Assembly (NCBI GenBank): GCA_031551255.1
Contig: JAVBNW010000118.1
Coordinates: forward strand, 1 to 36,847
Source of the DNA: JAVBNW01 sp031551255
GTDB lineage: Bacteria > Bacillota > Clostridia > Christensenellales > UBA1750
DNA: 36,847 bases
Direction: 5' to 3'
Shown here: one piece after another, positions 1 to 7,868 of the stretch
How positions within the stretch are numbered: the first letter of the stretch is position 1
Layout: each line of letters opens with the position of its first letter
Made by a program: the position numbers and the translations under genes
Notes under the pieces: model-generated
Seen by the model: the letters and a program-made list of their open reading frames with translations, nothing else
What the model was told of the DNA's origin: nothing
Databases searched by the model: none

Positions 1-42
1 AGCGAAACTCGCTGTATGTCGCTTATCATCCCCATAGGGTAT

Positions 43-900
43 TCACCCCTTCACCGCGCCGGCGCTGATGCCGGCGATAAAGTATTTGGAAAAGAACAGG
101 TATACCGCGACGACGGGGATCATCAAAATCGTAAGCCCGGCCGTCAGCACGCCGTAGTTGGAGGTAAACTGCGACTGAAAGTTGATGAGCCCCAGCGGCA
201 GCGTCTTGAGCGCATCATCCTTTACGACGATCAGCGCCCAGTAAAACTCACTCCACACGCCGTTGAAATTGTAGATCACCAGCGTGGCAAGCGCGGGCAC
301 GATCAGCGGCAGATCGACGCGCACCATGATATCGAAGACCCCCGCGCCGTCGATGCGCGCCGCCTCGTCAAGCTCCTTGGGCAGCGCCCTGATAAAGCTT
401 GTAAGAATGTAGGTGCCCATGATAAGGCCGCCCGCGGCGTAGGGCAAAATGAGCGCCCAGCGCGTGGACATGAGCCCCATGTTCTTAATCGTCATGTAGT
501 TGGGCACGGTGGTCATTTCAGAGGTGACGAACATGCCCATCAAAATAACGGTGAACAAAATGCCCGAGCCCCACGGCTTTAACTTGCCGAAGCTGTAGCT
601 CGCCAGCACGATCAGAACCATTTGAATGGCCAGGGCCGCGAGGGTGGTGATGACGCTGTTGCCAAGGTACTTGCCCACCTTGCCCACCGTCCACGCGGTT
701 ACGTAGTTTTGCGGCTCGAACGACTTGATGCCGAACGGGTTTAAAATGACATCGGTGTTCGTCTTGAGCGAGGTGAGGATCACGAAAATAAGCGGATAGA
801 TTACGAACACCGCGAAGATGAAGAGCACGATGCCTTCGGCGATCTTCCCCGGCTTCATGGTCTTTTTATGTTTTACGGCCGATATGGCGGCACCCGACAT
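43..900 (-). CDS. Carbohydrate ABC transporter permease, MalG type
   Basis: A 285-residue inner-membrane permease, the second half of a sugar-import channel. About six hydrophobic segments are visible, starting with one at residues 22-43. The binding-protein-dependent transport signature (EELxxAAxxDGA type, read here as KELDEAARIDGAG) sits near residue 180 and is the cytoplasmic loop that docks on the ATPase. The C-terminus ends in SAGAVKG, typical of MalG/UgpE proteins. It lies 11 nt after the MalF-type permease gene and is last in a four-gene operon (epimerase, binding protein, permease, permease). No ATPase gene is in the window, so a shared MsmX-like ATPase elsewhere is inferred, as in many Bacillota. 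The substrate is probably an oligosaccharide because of the epimerase and arabinofuranosidase neighbours, but it cannot be read from this protein. Confidence 0.93.
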   Translation of the reverse strand: MSGAAISAVKHKKTMKPGKIAEGIVLFIFAVFVIYPLIFVILTSLKTNTDVILNPFGIKSFEPQNYVTAWTVGKVGKYLGNSVITTLAALAIQMVLIVLASYSFGKLKPWGSGILFTVILMGMFVTSEMTTVPNYMTIKNMGLMSTRWALILPYAAGGLIMGTYILTSFIRALPKELDEAARIDGAGVFDIMVRVDLPLIVPALATLVIYNFNGVWSEFYWALIVVKDDALKTLPLGLINFQSQFTSNYGVLTAGLTILMIPVVAVYLFFSKYFIAGISAGAVKG

Positions 901-911
901 CCTCCCACCTC

Positions 912-1814
912 CTAATCTTTCTCTCGCGGCGTCAGCACCGCGCGGAACACGATCATGGTGAGAACCACGATCAAAAACAGCACGATGGACATCGCGAGCG
1001 CCCTGCCGAATTTATAGCTTTGGAACGCCGTTTCCATAATCCACATGCTGACAACCTTCGTATGCGTGCCCGGACCGCCTGCGGTGAGCAGATAGAAGAT
1101 ATCAAACGCCCGAAGGCACCCGGTGATGGATAAAATAAAGTTGACCTCGGTGGCGCCGCGCGTGAGCGGAAAATAGAAGTAGCGAATCTGCGCCCAGCGC
1201 CCCGCGCCGTCCACATAGGCCGATTCAAGCATTTCCTTGGGAATATCGAGCATGGAAACGTAGTAAAGCACCATCGTAAACCCGGCATAGCGCCATGTGT
1301 TGGTGACGATGACCGAGCCCAGCGCCGTTTGCTGCTCGGCCGTCCACGCGTGGGTAAGGTTTGAAAGCCCCAGCGCCCTGAGCAGTTGGTTGAGCAACCC
1401 AAAGTCCGGCGTGTAGATATAGCGCCACATTACCGAGATGGCCGCCGCGGGGATGATGACGGGCAGGTCGAGCGCTACCTTGAAAAACGTCTGCCACTTA
1501 AGGGTAAGGTTGATGACCATGACCGCCAGAAAAAAGCCCAGCGCCGTCTGGATGGTGGTGGCGATGAGCGCGTAGCGCACGTTCACCCACATGGCCTGCC
1601 AATATTCCGGCATATCGGTAAAGATGCGAACGTAGTTCTTCCAGCCGATGAACTCGTAAGTGTCCGTCATGCCCGACCAGTTGGTGAAGCTCTTGATCAC
1701 CGATTCGATAATCGGATAGAACATGAAGATCCCCAACATGGCGGCTATGGGAACGAGAAACGCATACCCGAGTATCTTGCGCCTAATCTCAAAGGGCGCG
1801 AGACGTCGCTGCAT
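912..1814 (-). CDS. Carbohydrate ABC transporter permease, MalF/UgpA type
   Basis: A 300-residue inner-membrane permease that pairs with the MalG-type protein downstream. It begins with a short basic N-terminus and a membrane segment at about residues 17-38, followed by a periplasmic-facing stretch and the conserved core. The ATPase-coupling loop appears near residue 200 as KEMLESAYVDGAGRW. The length is typical for LplB/UgpA proteins that lack the long MalF periplasmic domain. A strong hairpin lies between the binding-protein gene and this gene, so expression is probably lower than that of the binding protein. The start codon is preceded by a GAGGGG-type ribosome binding site. Confidence 0.93.
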   Translation of the reverse strand: MQRRLAPFEIRRKILGYAFLVPIAAMLGIFMFYPIIESVIKSFTNWSGMTDTYEFIGWKNYVRIFTDMPEYWQAMWVNVRYALIATTIQTALGFFLAVMVINLTLKWQTFFKVALDLPVIIPAAAISVMWRYIYTPDFGLLNQLLRALGLSNLTHAWTAEQQTALGSVIVTNTWRYAGFTMVLYYVSMLDIPKEMLESAYVDGAGRWAQIRYFYFPLTRGATEVNFILSITGCLRAFDIFYLLTAGGPGTHTKVVSMWIMETAFQSYKFGRALAMSIVLFLIVVLTMIVFRAVLTPREKD

Positions 1815-1876
1815 GGATACCCCTCCTCATCATGGGCCGCTTTCGGCGCGCAGGTTAGCCTACCTGCGTGGAAAGC

Positions 1877-1907
1877 ATTGGGGAGGCGCTTGCGCGCGCT
1901 CCCCAAT
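1877..1907 (-). other. Intercistronic hairpin between binding protein and permease genes
   Basis: ATTGGGGAG at 1877-1885 pairs with CTCCCCAAT at 1899-1907. The stem can be extended by GC pairs across a one-base bulge. No U-run follows on the minus strand. Hairpins at this place in sugar ABC operons (the malE-malF arrangement) are known to protect the upstream message or reduce read-through, which fits the need for excess binding protein. The same layout is repeated in the second ABC operon of this window. Confidence 0.65.
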
Positions 1908-1928
1908 ACATAAGACGTTAGCGGTAGC

Positions 1929-3341
1929 TTATTCTTCGGCGTCTTCGATGGCCTTGCGGGTGATGTCGCAGATCTTGTCTTCTAATTCCTGCGCGGTCAT
2001 GGTGCTGCTGGTCATGTAATCGACAAATGCCTGGCCCTTGAGATCTCCGGAGTTGCCCGCGTTGGAGTCGGATACCACGCGGTATTTGCCCGACCTTGCG
2101 AACTGCTCGGCGAAGGACTGCTGCAGGTTATCCTTGTATTCGATGCCGCCCACGGCGACGACGCAGCGCTCTTCGTTGCCCCAGATGCTCATAACTTCGT
2201 TGGAGCTAAAGCCCTTGAGGAACGCCGCGCAGGCGTTGGGGTACTTGCTGCCCGCCCATGCGCCCCATCCATCGCCAAAGCCGGCGGCGGTAAAGAGCGT
2301 CTGATCGCAGTCGGCAGGCGCGGGCCACATGAAGGAGCCCAGCTCGTAGTTGCCGGTAGCCTCGTTCATTTCGCGCAGCGCGATGAGCTCGTTGTTGTTG
2401 CAAAGAAGCATCGCGGCCTTGCCGGTGAAGAAGACCGTCTGCCCCTCTTCGCGCTCGATGCCGAACGGGCTGTCGCCGAAGTAACCCTTCTTAAACCAGT
2501 CCTTCATAAGCTCGGCGCTCTGGGCGTACAAACCGCCCCAATCCGTCACGCGGTTCGTCAGGCGCGAAGGATCCTCGATGCGGCCGGCCATGTACACGAT
2601 GTGATCAAAGATTCGGCCCCTGGCCGATTCCATCTGAAAGCCGTTGGGCTTGCCCGGGGCGGAAATGGGGATGATGCCGCCCGCTTCCACGATTTTATCC
2701 ATCAGCTCGACCAGCTCTTCCTGGGTCTTGGGCTCGGTCCAGCCGTGCTCGTCAAAGAGCGTCTTGTTGTAGATCAGGAACACGCCCGTGCCGCGCAGCG
2801 GAATGCCCATAATCTTGCCGTCGAGGTTCTGATACTGCGCAAGGGTTTCCTCGTTCAGGAAGCTGTTTTTCCACTCGGGGTCGGCATCCAGGTAGGGCGT
2901 AAGATCCAGCAGCAGGCCGATCTGATCGTAGCCGGGCACCTGGCTGTTCCACTGGAAGAATACGTCGTACATCTCGCCGGAGGCGGAAGAGGTTTGGATG
3001 GTTTTCGTAACCTCGTTCCACGGGGTGGTGGTAACTTCGACCTCCATCGGGAACTTTTCTTTGATGATGTTAATCGACTTTTCGATCGCCCCCGCGTGCT
3101 CGGGATAGATGTGCAGGAAGCGGACTACCGCGCCGTCTTCCACAGCCAGGGCATCGGCCTGATCGTCAGGCTGCGCGCTGGGCTCGGTTTGCGCGGCGGT
3201 CGTAGCCGCCGCGGATGCCGTGGTGGCCGCGGCCGTGCTCGCCGAAGGCGAAGTGGACGGCTGCGAGCACGCGCCCAGCAGCAGCGCGGCCACAAGGGTT
3301 ATCGCCGCAAGCAGCACGATGTTCTTTCGGTTCTTGGTCAT
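1929..3341 (-). CDS. Extracellular sugar-binding lipoprotein of an ABC importer
   Basis: A 470-residue extracellular solute-binding protein (family 1). The N-terminus has a lysine-rich start, a hydrophobic core and the lipobox LLGAC with the lipidated cysteine at residue 25. A low-complexity Ala/Thr/Ser linker to about residue 65 tethers the domain to the membrane surface. The mature part carries motifs common to this family, such as YDVFFQWNS, the IPLRGTGVFLIYNKTLF region and a GDGWGAWAGSKYPNA stretch. The start at 3341 is supported by an AGGAGG site just upstream. It follows the epimerase gene after 27 nt and precedes the two permease genes. The ligand is inferred to be a di- or oligosaccharide released from plant polysaccharide. 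Confidence 0.93.
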   Translation of the reverse strand: MTKNRKNIVLLAAITLVAALLLGACSQPSTSPSASTAAATTASAAATTAAQTEPSAQPDDQADALAVEDGAVVRFLHIYPEHAGAIEKSINIIKEKFPMEVEVTTTPWNEVTKTIQTSSASGEMYDVFFQWNSQVPGYDQIGLLLDLTPYLDADPEWKNSFLNEETLAQYQNLDGKIMGIPLRGTGVFLIYNKTLFDEHGWTEPKTQEELVELMDKIVEAGGIIPISAPGKPNGFQMESARGRIFDHIVYMAGRIEDPSRLTNRVTDWGGLYAQSAELMKDWFKKGYFGDSPFGIEREEGQTVFFTGKAAMLLCNNNELIALREMNEATGNYELGSFMWPAPADCDQTLFTAAGFGDGWGAWAGSKYPNACAAFLKGFSSNEVMSIWGNEERCVVAVGGIEYKDNLQQSFAEQFARSGKYRVVSDSNAGNSGDLKGQAFVDYMTSSTMTAQELEDKICDITRKAIEDAEE

Positions 3342-3368
3342 TCAGAGACCTCCTCTTTATTTTTCCTA

Positions 3369-4583
3369 TCAATCAGCGAGGCCGAGTTTGCGGCATCGCT
3401 CGATGATCTCCATATCCATGCGCCCGTTGTGGTAGGGGCATATGCCGTCGTTTTGCTTGTAAGGGTTTCGGGCGGTCTTCCCGTCAAAGCTCAAGATGGA
3501 AAACCAGCCGCCCTTTTCATGGTCTACAAAATGATCGTTGATGTAGCCGAAGCACTTGAGGGCGGCGTCGAGGAAGCGTTCCTCTCCCGTGGTCTGCCAA
3601 GCATTGAAAAATCCAACCACCGCCTCGTTCTGCTCCCACCAGCTGACGTACTGGCTGATATGCCCGGTGCGTGGGTCGTATTCGGAAAGCATGGCGCCAT
3701 CCTCACGGAAGCCCTGCTCCAGACACGCGCGCGCCATGTTGGCGCAAGTATCGCGGGCGGCGCGCTCGGCCTCGGGCTCGCCGAGCACCTCGGCGGCTTC
3801 CATCATCAGCCAGCTGCCTTCGATATCGTGGCCGTAGGAAACCTCCGGCGTGGTGGGGTTCCACTGCCGGTCCTGGAAGTAATAGTAGTGATGGATGTCG
3901 TGATCGACGATCTTGTTGAGCATTACGTTAAGGTGCTGGCGCACCAGGCTGCGCTGCCGCGGCGTATCCTCCACGCGCAAAAGGCAGGTGTAGGCCTCGA
4001 TCAAATGCAGATGCGTGTTCATGGTCTTCTGATCGGACGGATTGCGGTTCATGCCCCTGCGCCATGGGTCGACGGTCCAATCCCGCTTACACCCCTCGAA
4101 ATAGCCTTTGTACTCGGGGTCGTACACGTATTGCTCAAGCTTATCGCGGGTTTCCCTGGCATAACCCTGCGCCTCTTCGCTGCCAAACGCCCGCGCGTAC
4201 TCGCTCAGGCCATAAATCGCGAACGCGTTGCCGTAGATGTACTTGCTCATGTCCTGCGGCCTGCCCTGCGCGTCGACATAAGAGAAGAAGCCGCCGTGCT
4301 CCGTATCGTAAAAGTGATCCATCAGGTAGCGATACGCGCGGTCGGCAACCTCTTTGTATTTAGGCTCTTTCCATACGCGGTAGGCGGATGCAAACGTCCA
4401 TACCATGCGCGCGTTAAGCGTGATGAACTTGCTGTGGCCGATCTCGGGGCGATTGTCGTTAAAAACAGCCCCGTAGAACCCGCCGTTCTCGCGGTCGATG
4501 GAATGCTCCATCCACCAGGGCAACAGGTTTTCCGTAAGGTCCTTCACAGCCAGCTTGTACAACGCCTTCACCTTGTCGGACAT
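3369..4583 (-). CDS. AGE-family epimerase, probably cellobiose (or mannobiose) 2-epimerase
   Basis: A 404-residue cytoplasmic (alpha/alpha)6-barrel enzyme of the N-acylglucosamine 2-epimerase superfamily. Features matching the cellobiose 2-epimerase branch are MNTHLHLIEAY (residues 188-198), SYGHDIEGSW with His252, WWEQNEAVVGF near 315-325, and CPYHNGR with His385 near the C-terminus. In characterised enzymes the two conserved histidines act as the acid/base pair, epimerising C2 of the reducing-end sugar. The length is normal for the family. It is the first gene of the sugar-import operon, which implies the imported sugar is an oligosaccharide converted inside the cell, for example cellobiose to glucosyl-mannose or the mannobiose equivalent. 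A monosaccharide or N-acylglucosamine substrate cannot be excluded. The ATG is preceded by an AGAGGAG site. Confidence 0.85.
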   Translation of the reverse strand: MSDKVKALYKLAVKDLTENLLPWWMEHSIDRENGGFYGAVFNDNRPEIGHSKFITLNARMVWTFASAYRVWKEPKYKEVADRAYRYLMDHFYDTEHGGFFSYVDAQGRPQDMSKYIYGNAFAIYGLSEYARAFGSEEAQGYARETRDKLEQYVYDPEYKGYFEGCKRDWTVDPWRRGMNRNPSDQKTMNTHLHLIEAYTCLLRVEDTPRQRSLVRQHLNVMLNKIVDHDIHHYYYFQDRQWNPTTPEVSYGHDIEGSWLMMEAAEVLGEPEAERAARDTCANMARACLEQGFREDGAMLSEYDPRTGHISQYVSWWEQNEAVVGFFNAWQTTGEERFLDAALKCFGYINDHFVDHEKGGWFSILSFDGKTARNPYKQNDGICPYHNGRMDMEIIERCRKLGLAD

Positions 4584-4703
4584 GCGATCTCTCCTCTCGC
4601 CTCTTGCGTGTTTGCCGCCTTTTCGAAGACATACGCGCTTTCACAATAAAAACGTCCCGCCGGAAACCTTATGTCTCTTCCAGCCAAACGCTCGCATATG
4701 GAA

Positions 4704-4709
4704 ATTATA
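4704..4709 (-). promoter_or_regulatory. Candidate -10 box of the epimerase/ABC operon
   Basis: TATAAT on the minus strand, giving a leader of about 115 nt before the epimerase ATG. No good -35 hexamer lies 16-18 nt upstream, which would fit a promoter that depends on a regulator. The divergent regulator gene and a palindrome lie next to it. Confidence 0.45.
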
Positions 4710-4744
4710 GTGAAACTTATCGATTGCCGCTATCAGGTTTGCAA

Positions 4745-4770
4745 TGTATATGGTGTATTATTTCCATACA
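4745..4770. promoter_or_regulatory. Candidate operator palindrome in the divergent regulatory region
   Basis: TGTAT at 4745-4749 and ATACA at 4766-4770 form an inverted repeat, with further TGG/CCA symmetry inside. It lies between the two divergent transcription units and just upstream of the TATAAT of the regulator gene. GntR-family dimers bind such symmetric sites, and AraR-type hybrids bind TGTAC-like half-sites. Binding by the adjacent regulator is inferred. Confidence 0.4.
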
Positions 4771-4778
4771 GGATGCGC

Positions 4779-4784
4779 TATAAT
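4779..4784 (+). promoter_or_regulatory. Candidate -10 box of the regulator gene
   Basis: TATAAT on the plus strand, 80 nt before the ATG of the GntR-type regulator. The -35 region overlaps the palindrome at 4745-4770 and is poor, so autoregulation is plausible. Confidence 0.4.
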
Positions 4785-4864
4785 GGGTATCGGGTGCACA
4801 TTGCCGCCTCATTTCATGGTATGTTTCCGGCTTTCATAGCAAAAACCGCGAAAGGCCTGATGAT

Positions 4865-5962
4865 ATGCCAAAGCAAATATGGGAACAAGTATATGAACGC
4901 ATTCTCTCGGATATCGGCGAAAAGGCTCCGGGCGAAATGGTATTTTCGGAGCTGCAGTATGCCGGCATGCTTGCCGTGAGCAGGGCGACCGTCCGAAAGG
5001 CCGTGGACGAGCTGGTTCACCGTCAGCTGGTTGTGCGGGTCGCGGGAAAAGGCCTGAAGGTGCGCGCCGACCGGGACATGCTCAAACAGGGAGCCGTGCT
5101 CATCTCCTGCGCATGCCTGCCCGGCGACGGCGACAACTTCAAATCCGTGCTCGGCTGCATCGAAGCGGCCGAGGCGTTGCATATGACATACAAAACGCTC
5201 AACTATACCGACCCGAAGGAACGCCTGGCGGAGCTTACAAGAGAGGATCTTGCGGCGTTCAGCGGCGTGGTTTTGACATGTTACGAACCCAAGGAAGACG
5301 ATGCCGCGCTTGACATGTTGCTCAGGAGCGGGCTTCCCGTGGTGGTGATTTGCAACGAATCCGAAACCTGTCCGTTCATCGATTTCGACGCGTATAACGC
5401 CGGCTATTTGATGGGGCAGTATCTTGTGAAGCACGGACACTCGCGCATTTTATACATCGGCACCGACCGCCCCATTCCGCCCGCCGCCAACATTAAACGC
5501 GGTTTCTGCCAGGTTTTTGAAGAGTGCGGCCTTCCCATCGACCCGGAGCTGTTCCTGGAGGTCGAAGATCCCGGCGTGCCCGTCTATACTGCATTGAGCG
5601 ACCAGCGCGAGTTGCCGAAGGGTATCGAGAGCTATGTGCGGCGGGAAATCGAATTCACCGCCGTAACGGGCCACTCCGCATTTCCAATTTTTAGCTTTAT
5701 CAAGCAGATGCTCGCGCTGGGAATTTCCATCCCTGAGGATCTTTCCGTCGTTTCCATGGGAGACGAGTTGTACATGCCCTGGCTCGACATTCCCCTGAGT
5801 GGCATCGCGCTGCCCAAGTACGAAATCGGTTATCAGGCGGTCGCAAAAATCCACAAGCTGATCACCGGGGAAATCGACCGGATCGAGAGCGAACTGATCC
5901 CCGTTCAGCTGGTGCAGAGAAATTCCGTCGCCGATCTTAACGCATCGGCTTCTTTGGGGTAG
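4865..5962 (+). CDS. GntR-type regulator with LacI/periplasmic-binding-like sensor domain (AraR-like)
   Basis: A 365-residue transcription factor. Residues 1-70 form a GntR winged-helix domain, with VSRATVRKAVDEL as the recognition-helix region near 38-50. Residues about 75-350 form a LacI/GalR-like sugar-sensing domain, with motifs such as NAGYLMGQYLVKHGH (about 180-195), IKRGF, and SIPEDLSVVSMGDE near 295. This hybrid architecture is that of AraR of Bacillus. It is divergent from the epimerase/transport operon and lies 36 nt before the arabinofuranosidase gene. It therefore probably represses one or both arms and responds to arabinose or an oligosaccharide. The Shine-Dalgarno sequence is weak (AAAGG). 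The effector is inferred from context only. Confidence 0.88.
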   Translation: MPKQIWEQVYERILSDIGEKAPGEMVFSELQYAGMLAVSRATVRKAVDELVHRQLVVRVAGKGLKVRADRDMLKQGAVLISCACLPGDGDNFKSVLGCIEAAEALHMTYKTLNYTDPKERLAELTREDLAAFSGVVLTCYEPKEDDAALDMLLRSGLPVVVICNESETCPFIDFDAYNAGYLMGQYLVKHGHSRILYIGTDRPIPPAANIKRGFCQVFEECGLPIDPELFLEVEDPGVPVYTALSDQRELPKGIESYVRREIEFTAVTGHSAFPIFSFIKQMLALGISIPEDLSVVSMGDELYMPWLDIPLSGIALPKYEIGYQAVAKIHKLITGEIDRIESELIPVQLVQRNSVADLNASASLG

Positions 5963-5998
5963 ATCGCCTACAAGCACGGAAATAGAGGGAGGGCAACC

Positions 5999-7471
5999 AT
6001 GAAACTGAGGATCGACGCAAAGAGGCGGGGGCCGACCATCGACCGCAACATCTACGGGCATTTTTCCGAACATCTGGGCAGGTGCATTTACGGCGGCTAC
6101 TGGGTAGGAGAGAACTCCCCCATACAAAACACCCGCGGCGTTCGAAACGACGTAGTGAAGGCACTCAAGGATATCCGCACGCCGGTGGTGCGCTGGCCCG
6201 GCGGCTGCTTTGCGGACGACTACCACTGGATGGACGGCATAGGCCCAAGGGAAGACCGCCCCACCATCGTAAACATGCACTGGGGCGGCGTTACGGAAGA
6301 CAATAGCTTCGGCACGCACGAGTTTATGGATCTTTGCGAGCAGCTCGACTGCGACGCGTACATCTGCGGCAACGTCGGCTCGGGTTCCGTGCGCGAAATG
6401 CGCGATTGGGTGGAATATCTAACCTTCGAGGGGCGCTCGCCCATGAGCGACCTGCGGGTGAAAAACGGCAGAGAAAAGCCGTGGCGCGTGCGCTTTTTCG
6501 GCGTGGGCAACGAAACCTGGGGCTGCGGCGGCAATATGCGCGCCGAATACTACGCCGACGAATACAAGCGCTACGCCACCTACATCCGCAACTATGGGCC
6601 GCATAAAGTGGAAAAGATCGCCGTAGGGCCTTCGGAGGGCAACCGGCATTGGACCGAAGTGATGATGCGCGAGGCCGCGGCCCACATGGACGGACTTTCG
6701 CTGCACTGCTACACCATCCCCACCGGGGATTGGAAGCACAAAGGCCCGGCCACCGGCTTTTCGGCGGACGAATGGTATGGCGCGATGCGCGGGGCCCATA
6801 GGATGGCCGACCACATACGCGTCCACTCGGCCGCGATGGATTTATACGACCCGCAGGCGCGCGTCTATCTCGCGGTGGACGAGTGGGGGGCCTGGTACGA
6901 CGTGGAGCCGGGCACGAACCCGGGCTTTCTCTACCAGCAAAACAGCCTGCGCGACGCGCTCATCGCCGGATATCACCTAAACCTTTTCAACAACAACGCG
7001 CACCGAGTGCGCATGGCCAACATCGCCCAGACCATCAATGTGCTGCAGGCCGTGCTGCTCACCGAGGGCGACAAAATGCTCCTCACGCCCACCTACCACG
7101 TGTTTGACCTATTTAAGGGGCACCAGGATGCGACGCTTCTTCCGGTAGATTTCGAGGAATGCGCGGGCGAAACCGAGGGCGCGCCCAAGGTGACGGTATC
7201 CGCCTCGCAAGGCAAGGACGGGGTGGTGCGCGTGACGCTCACAAACATATCGCTGGATCAATCCGAGCCCGTCTCCATCGAGCTTTCGGGCTTCGCCGCG
7301 CGAAACGTGCGGGCCATGGCAATGTACGACGGCCTGCGCGATGCGCACAATACGTTTGATAAGCCCGATCGGGTTGCGCCCAGGCCGCTTGAGGGCGTGC
7401 AACTGAAGGGCAGCGTGCTTACGGGCGAGTTGCCTCCCGCGTCGGTCGTCCTTGTGGAGCTCTTGCCGTGA
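5999..7471 (+). CDS. abfA: GH51 alpha-L-arabinofuranosidase
   Basis: A 490-residue, probably cytoplasmic enzyme with no signal peptide, which removes terminal alpha-L-arabinofuranosyl groups from arabino-oligosaccharides or arabinoxylo-oligosaccharides. The (beta/alpha)8 domain contains GVGNETWGCGG with the acid/base Glu172, and LAVDEWGAWY with the nucleophile Glu295. The WPGGCFADDYHW stretch near 66-77 is also characteristic. A beta-sandwich domain occupies the last 110 or so residues. The length matches bacterial intracellular GH51 enzymes of about 500 residues. Its stop overlaps the next gene's start by 4 nt. The AGGGAGGGC site upstream supports the ATG. Location beside an AraR-like regulator and a sugar importer suggests that imported oligosaccharides are trimmed inside the cell. 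Confidence 0.94.
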   Translation: MKLRIDAKRRGPTIDRNIYGHFSEHLGRCIYGGYWVGENSPIQNTRGVRNDVVKALKDIRTPVVRWPGGCFADDYHWMDGIGPREDRPTIVNMHWGGVTEDNSFGTHEFMDLCEQLDCDAYICGNVGSGSVREMRDWVEYLTFEGRSPMSDLRVKNGREKPWRVRFFGVGNETWGCGGNMRAEYYADEYKRYATYIRNYGPHKVEKIAVGPSEGNRHWTEVMMREAAAHMDGLSLHCYTIPTGDWKHKGPATGFSADEWYGAMRGAHRMADHIRVHSAAMDLYDPQARVYLAVDEWGAWYDVEPGTNPGFLYQQNSLRDALIAGYHLNLFNNNAHRVRMANIAQTINVLQAVLLTEGDKMLLTPTYHVFDLFKGHQDATLLPVDFEECAGETEGAPKVTVSASQGKDGVVRVTLTNISLDQSEPVSIELSGFAARNVRAMAMYDGLRDAHNTFDKPDRVAPRPLEGVQLKGSVLTGELPPASVVLVELLP

Positions 7472-7767
7472 GCGAGCGACCCTGCCGCCTGTGCGAGGAG
7501 GCGCTTGGGATGACGCGCGAGCAAATTCGGGCCTTGGTTACGCGCACGCGGCTCGACGATACGCAGGCGCTCGTGCCCGATGACGACTACGAGCAAAGGC
7601 TTGCGGCCTGCGAACACTGCGATGCGCTGAGCGGCTTTACCTGCATGCAGTGCGGCTGTATCGTTCCGATGCGCGCGATGCAGGCATCGGGGGCTTGCCC
7701 GCACCCGTCGGGCGGGCGGTGGCCCGTGCTTAATGCCGATCGTCGGCCGGACAAACTCCAATCGTAA
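7468..7767 (+). CDS. Small zinc-binding protein, DUF6171-like
   Basis: A 99-residue protein starting with GTG that overlaps the arabinofuranosidase stop (GTGA), with GGAG 8 nt upstream. It contains CRLC at residues 6-9 and a cluster CEHC, CMQCGC and a later CP pair, followed by a GGRW tail. This pattern of cysteines resembles the DUF6171 family of small clostridial proteins and suggests a zinc-binding fold. The function is unknown. Translational coupling puts it in the GntR/GH51 operon, but members of this family occur beside many unrelated genes, so a role in sugar use should not be assumed. Confidence 0.75.
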   Translation: MSERPCRLCEEALGMTREQIRALVTRTRLDDTQALVPDDDYEQRLAACEHCDALSGFTCMQCGCIVPMRAMQASGACPHPSGGRWPVLNADRRPDKLQS

Positions 7768-7787
7768 TGTTTCGGGTTGCCGATGCC

Positions 7788-7817
7788 CGAGGCGCAACGC
7801 TCAAGCGTTGCGCCTCG
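7788..7817 (+). terminator. Perfect 13-bp hairpin after the arabinofuranosidase operon (no U-tract)
   Basis: CGAGGCGCAACGC at 7788-7800 pairs perfectly with 7805-7817 around a TCAA loop, 20 nt after the stop of the small zinc-binding protein. The expected U-run is missing (TTCGACC follows). It may terminate with help or act as a 3'-end stabiliser. Similar U-less hairpins end other genes here. Confidence 0.55.
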
Positions 7818-7868
7818 TTCGACCCATAGAAAGCTTATATCGCGCCCAACCCTAAAACGACGGCATCC

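Noticed and set aside
2601..4649. A 682-residue open frame on the plus strand
   Set aside because: It lies antisense to the binding-protein and epimerase genes, both of which have clear family motifs. Long antisense frames are common in GC-rich genes. It has no ribosome binding site and no recognisable motif.
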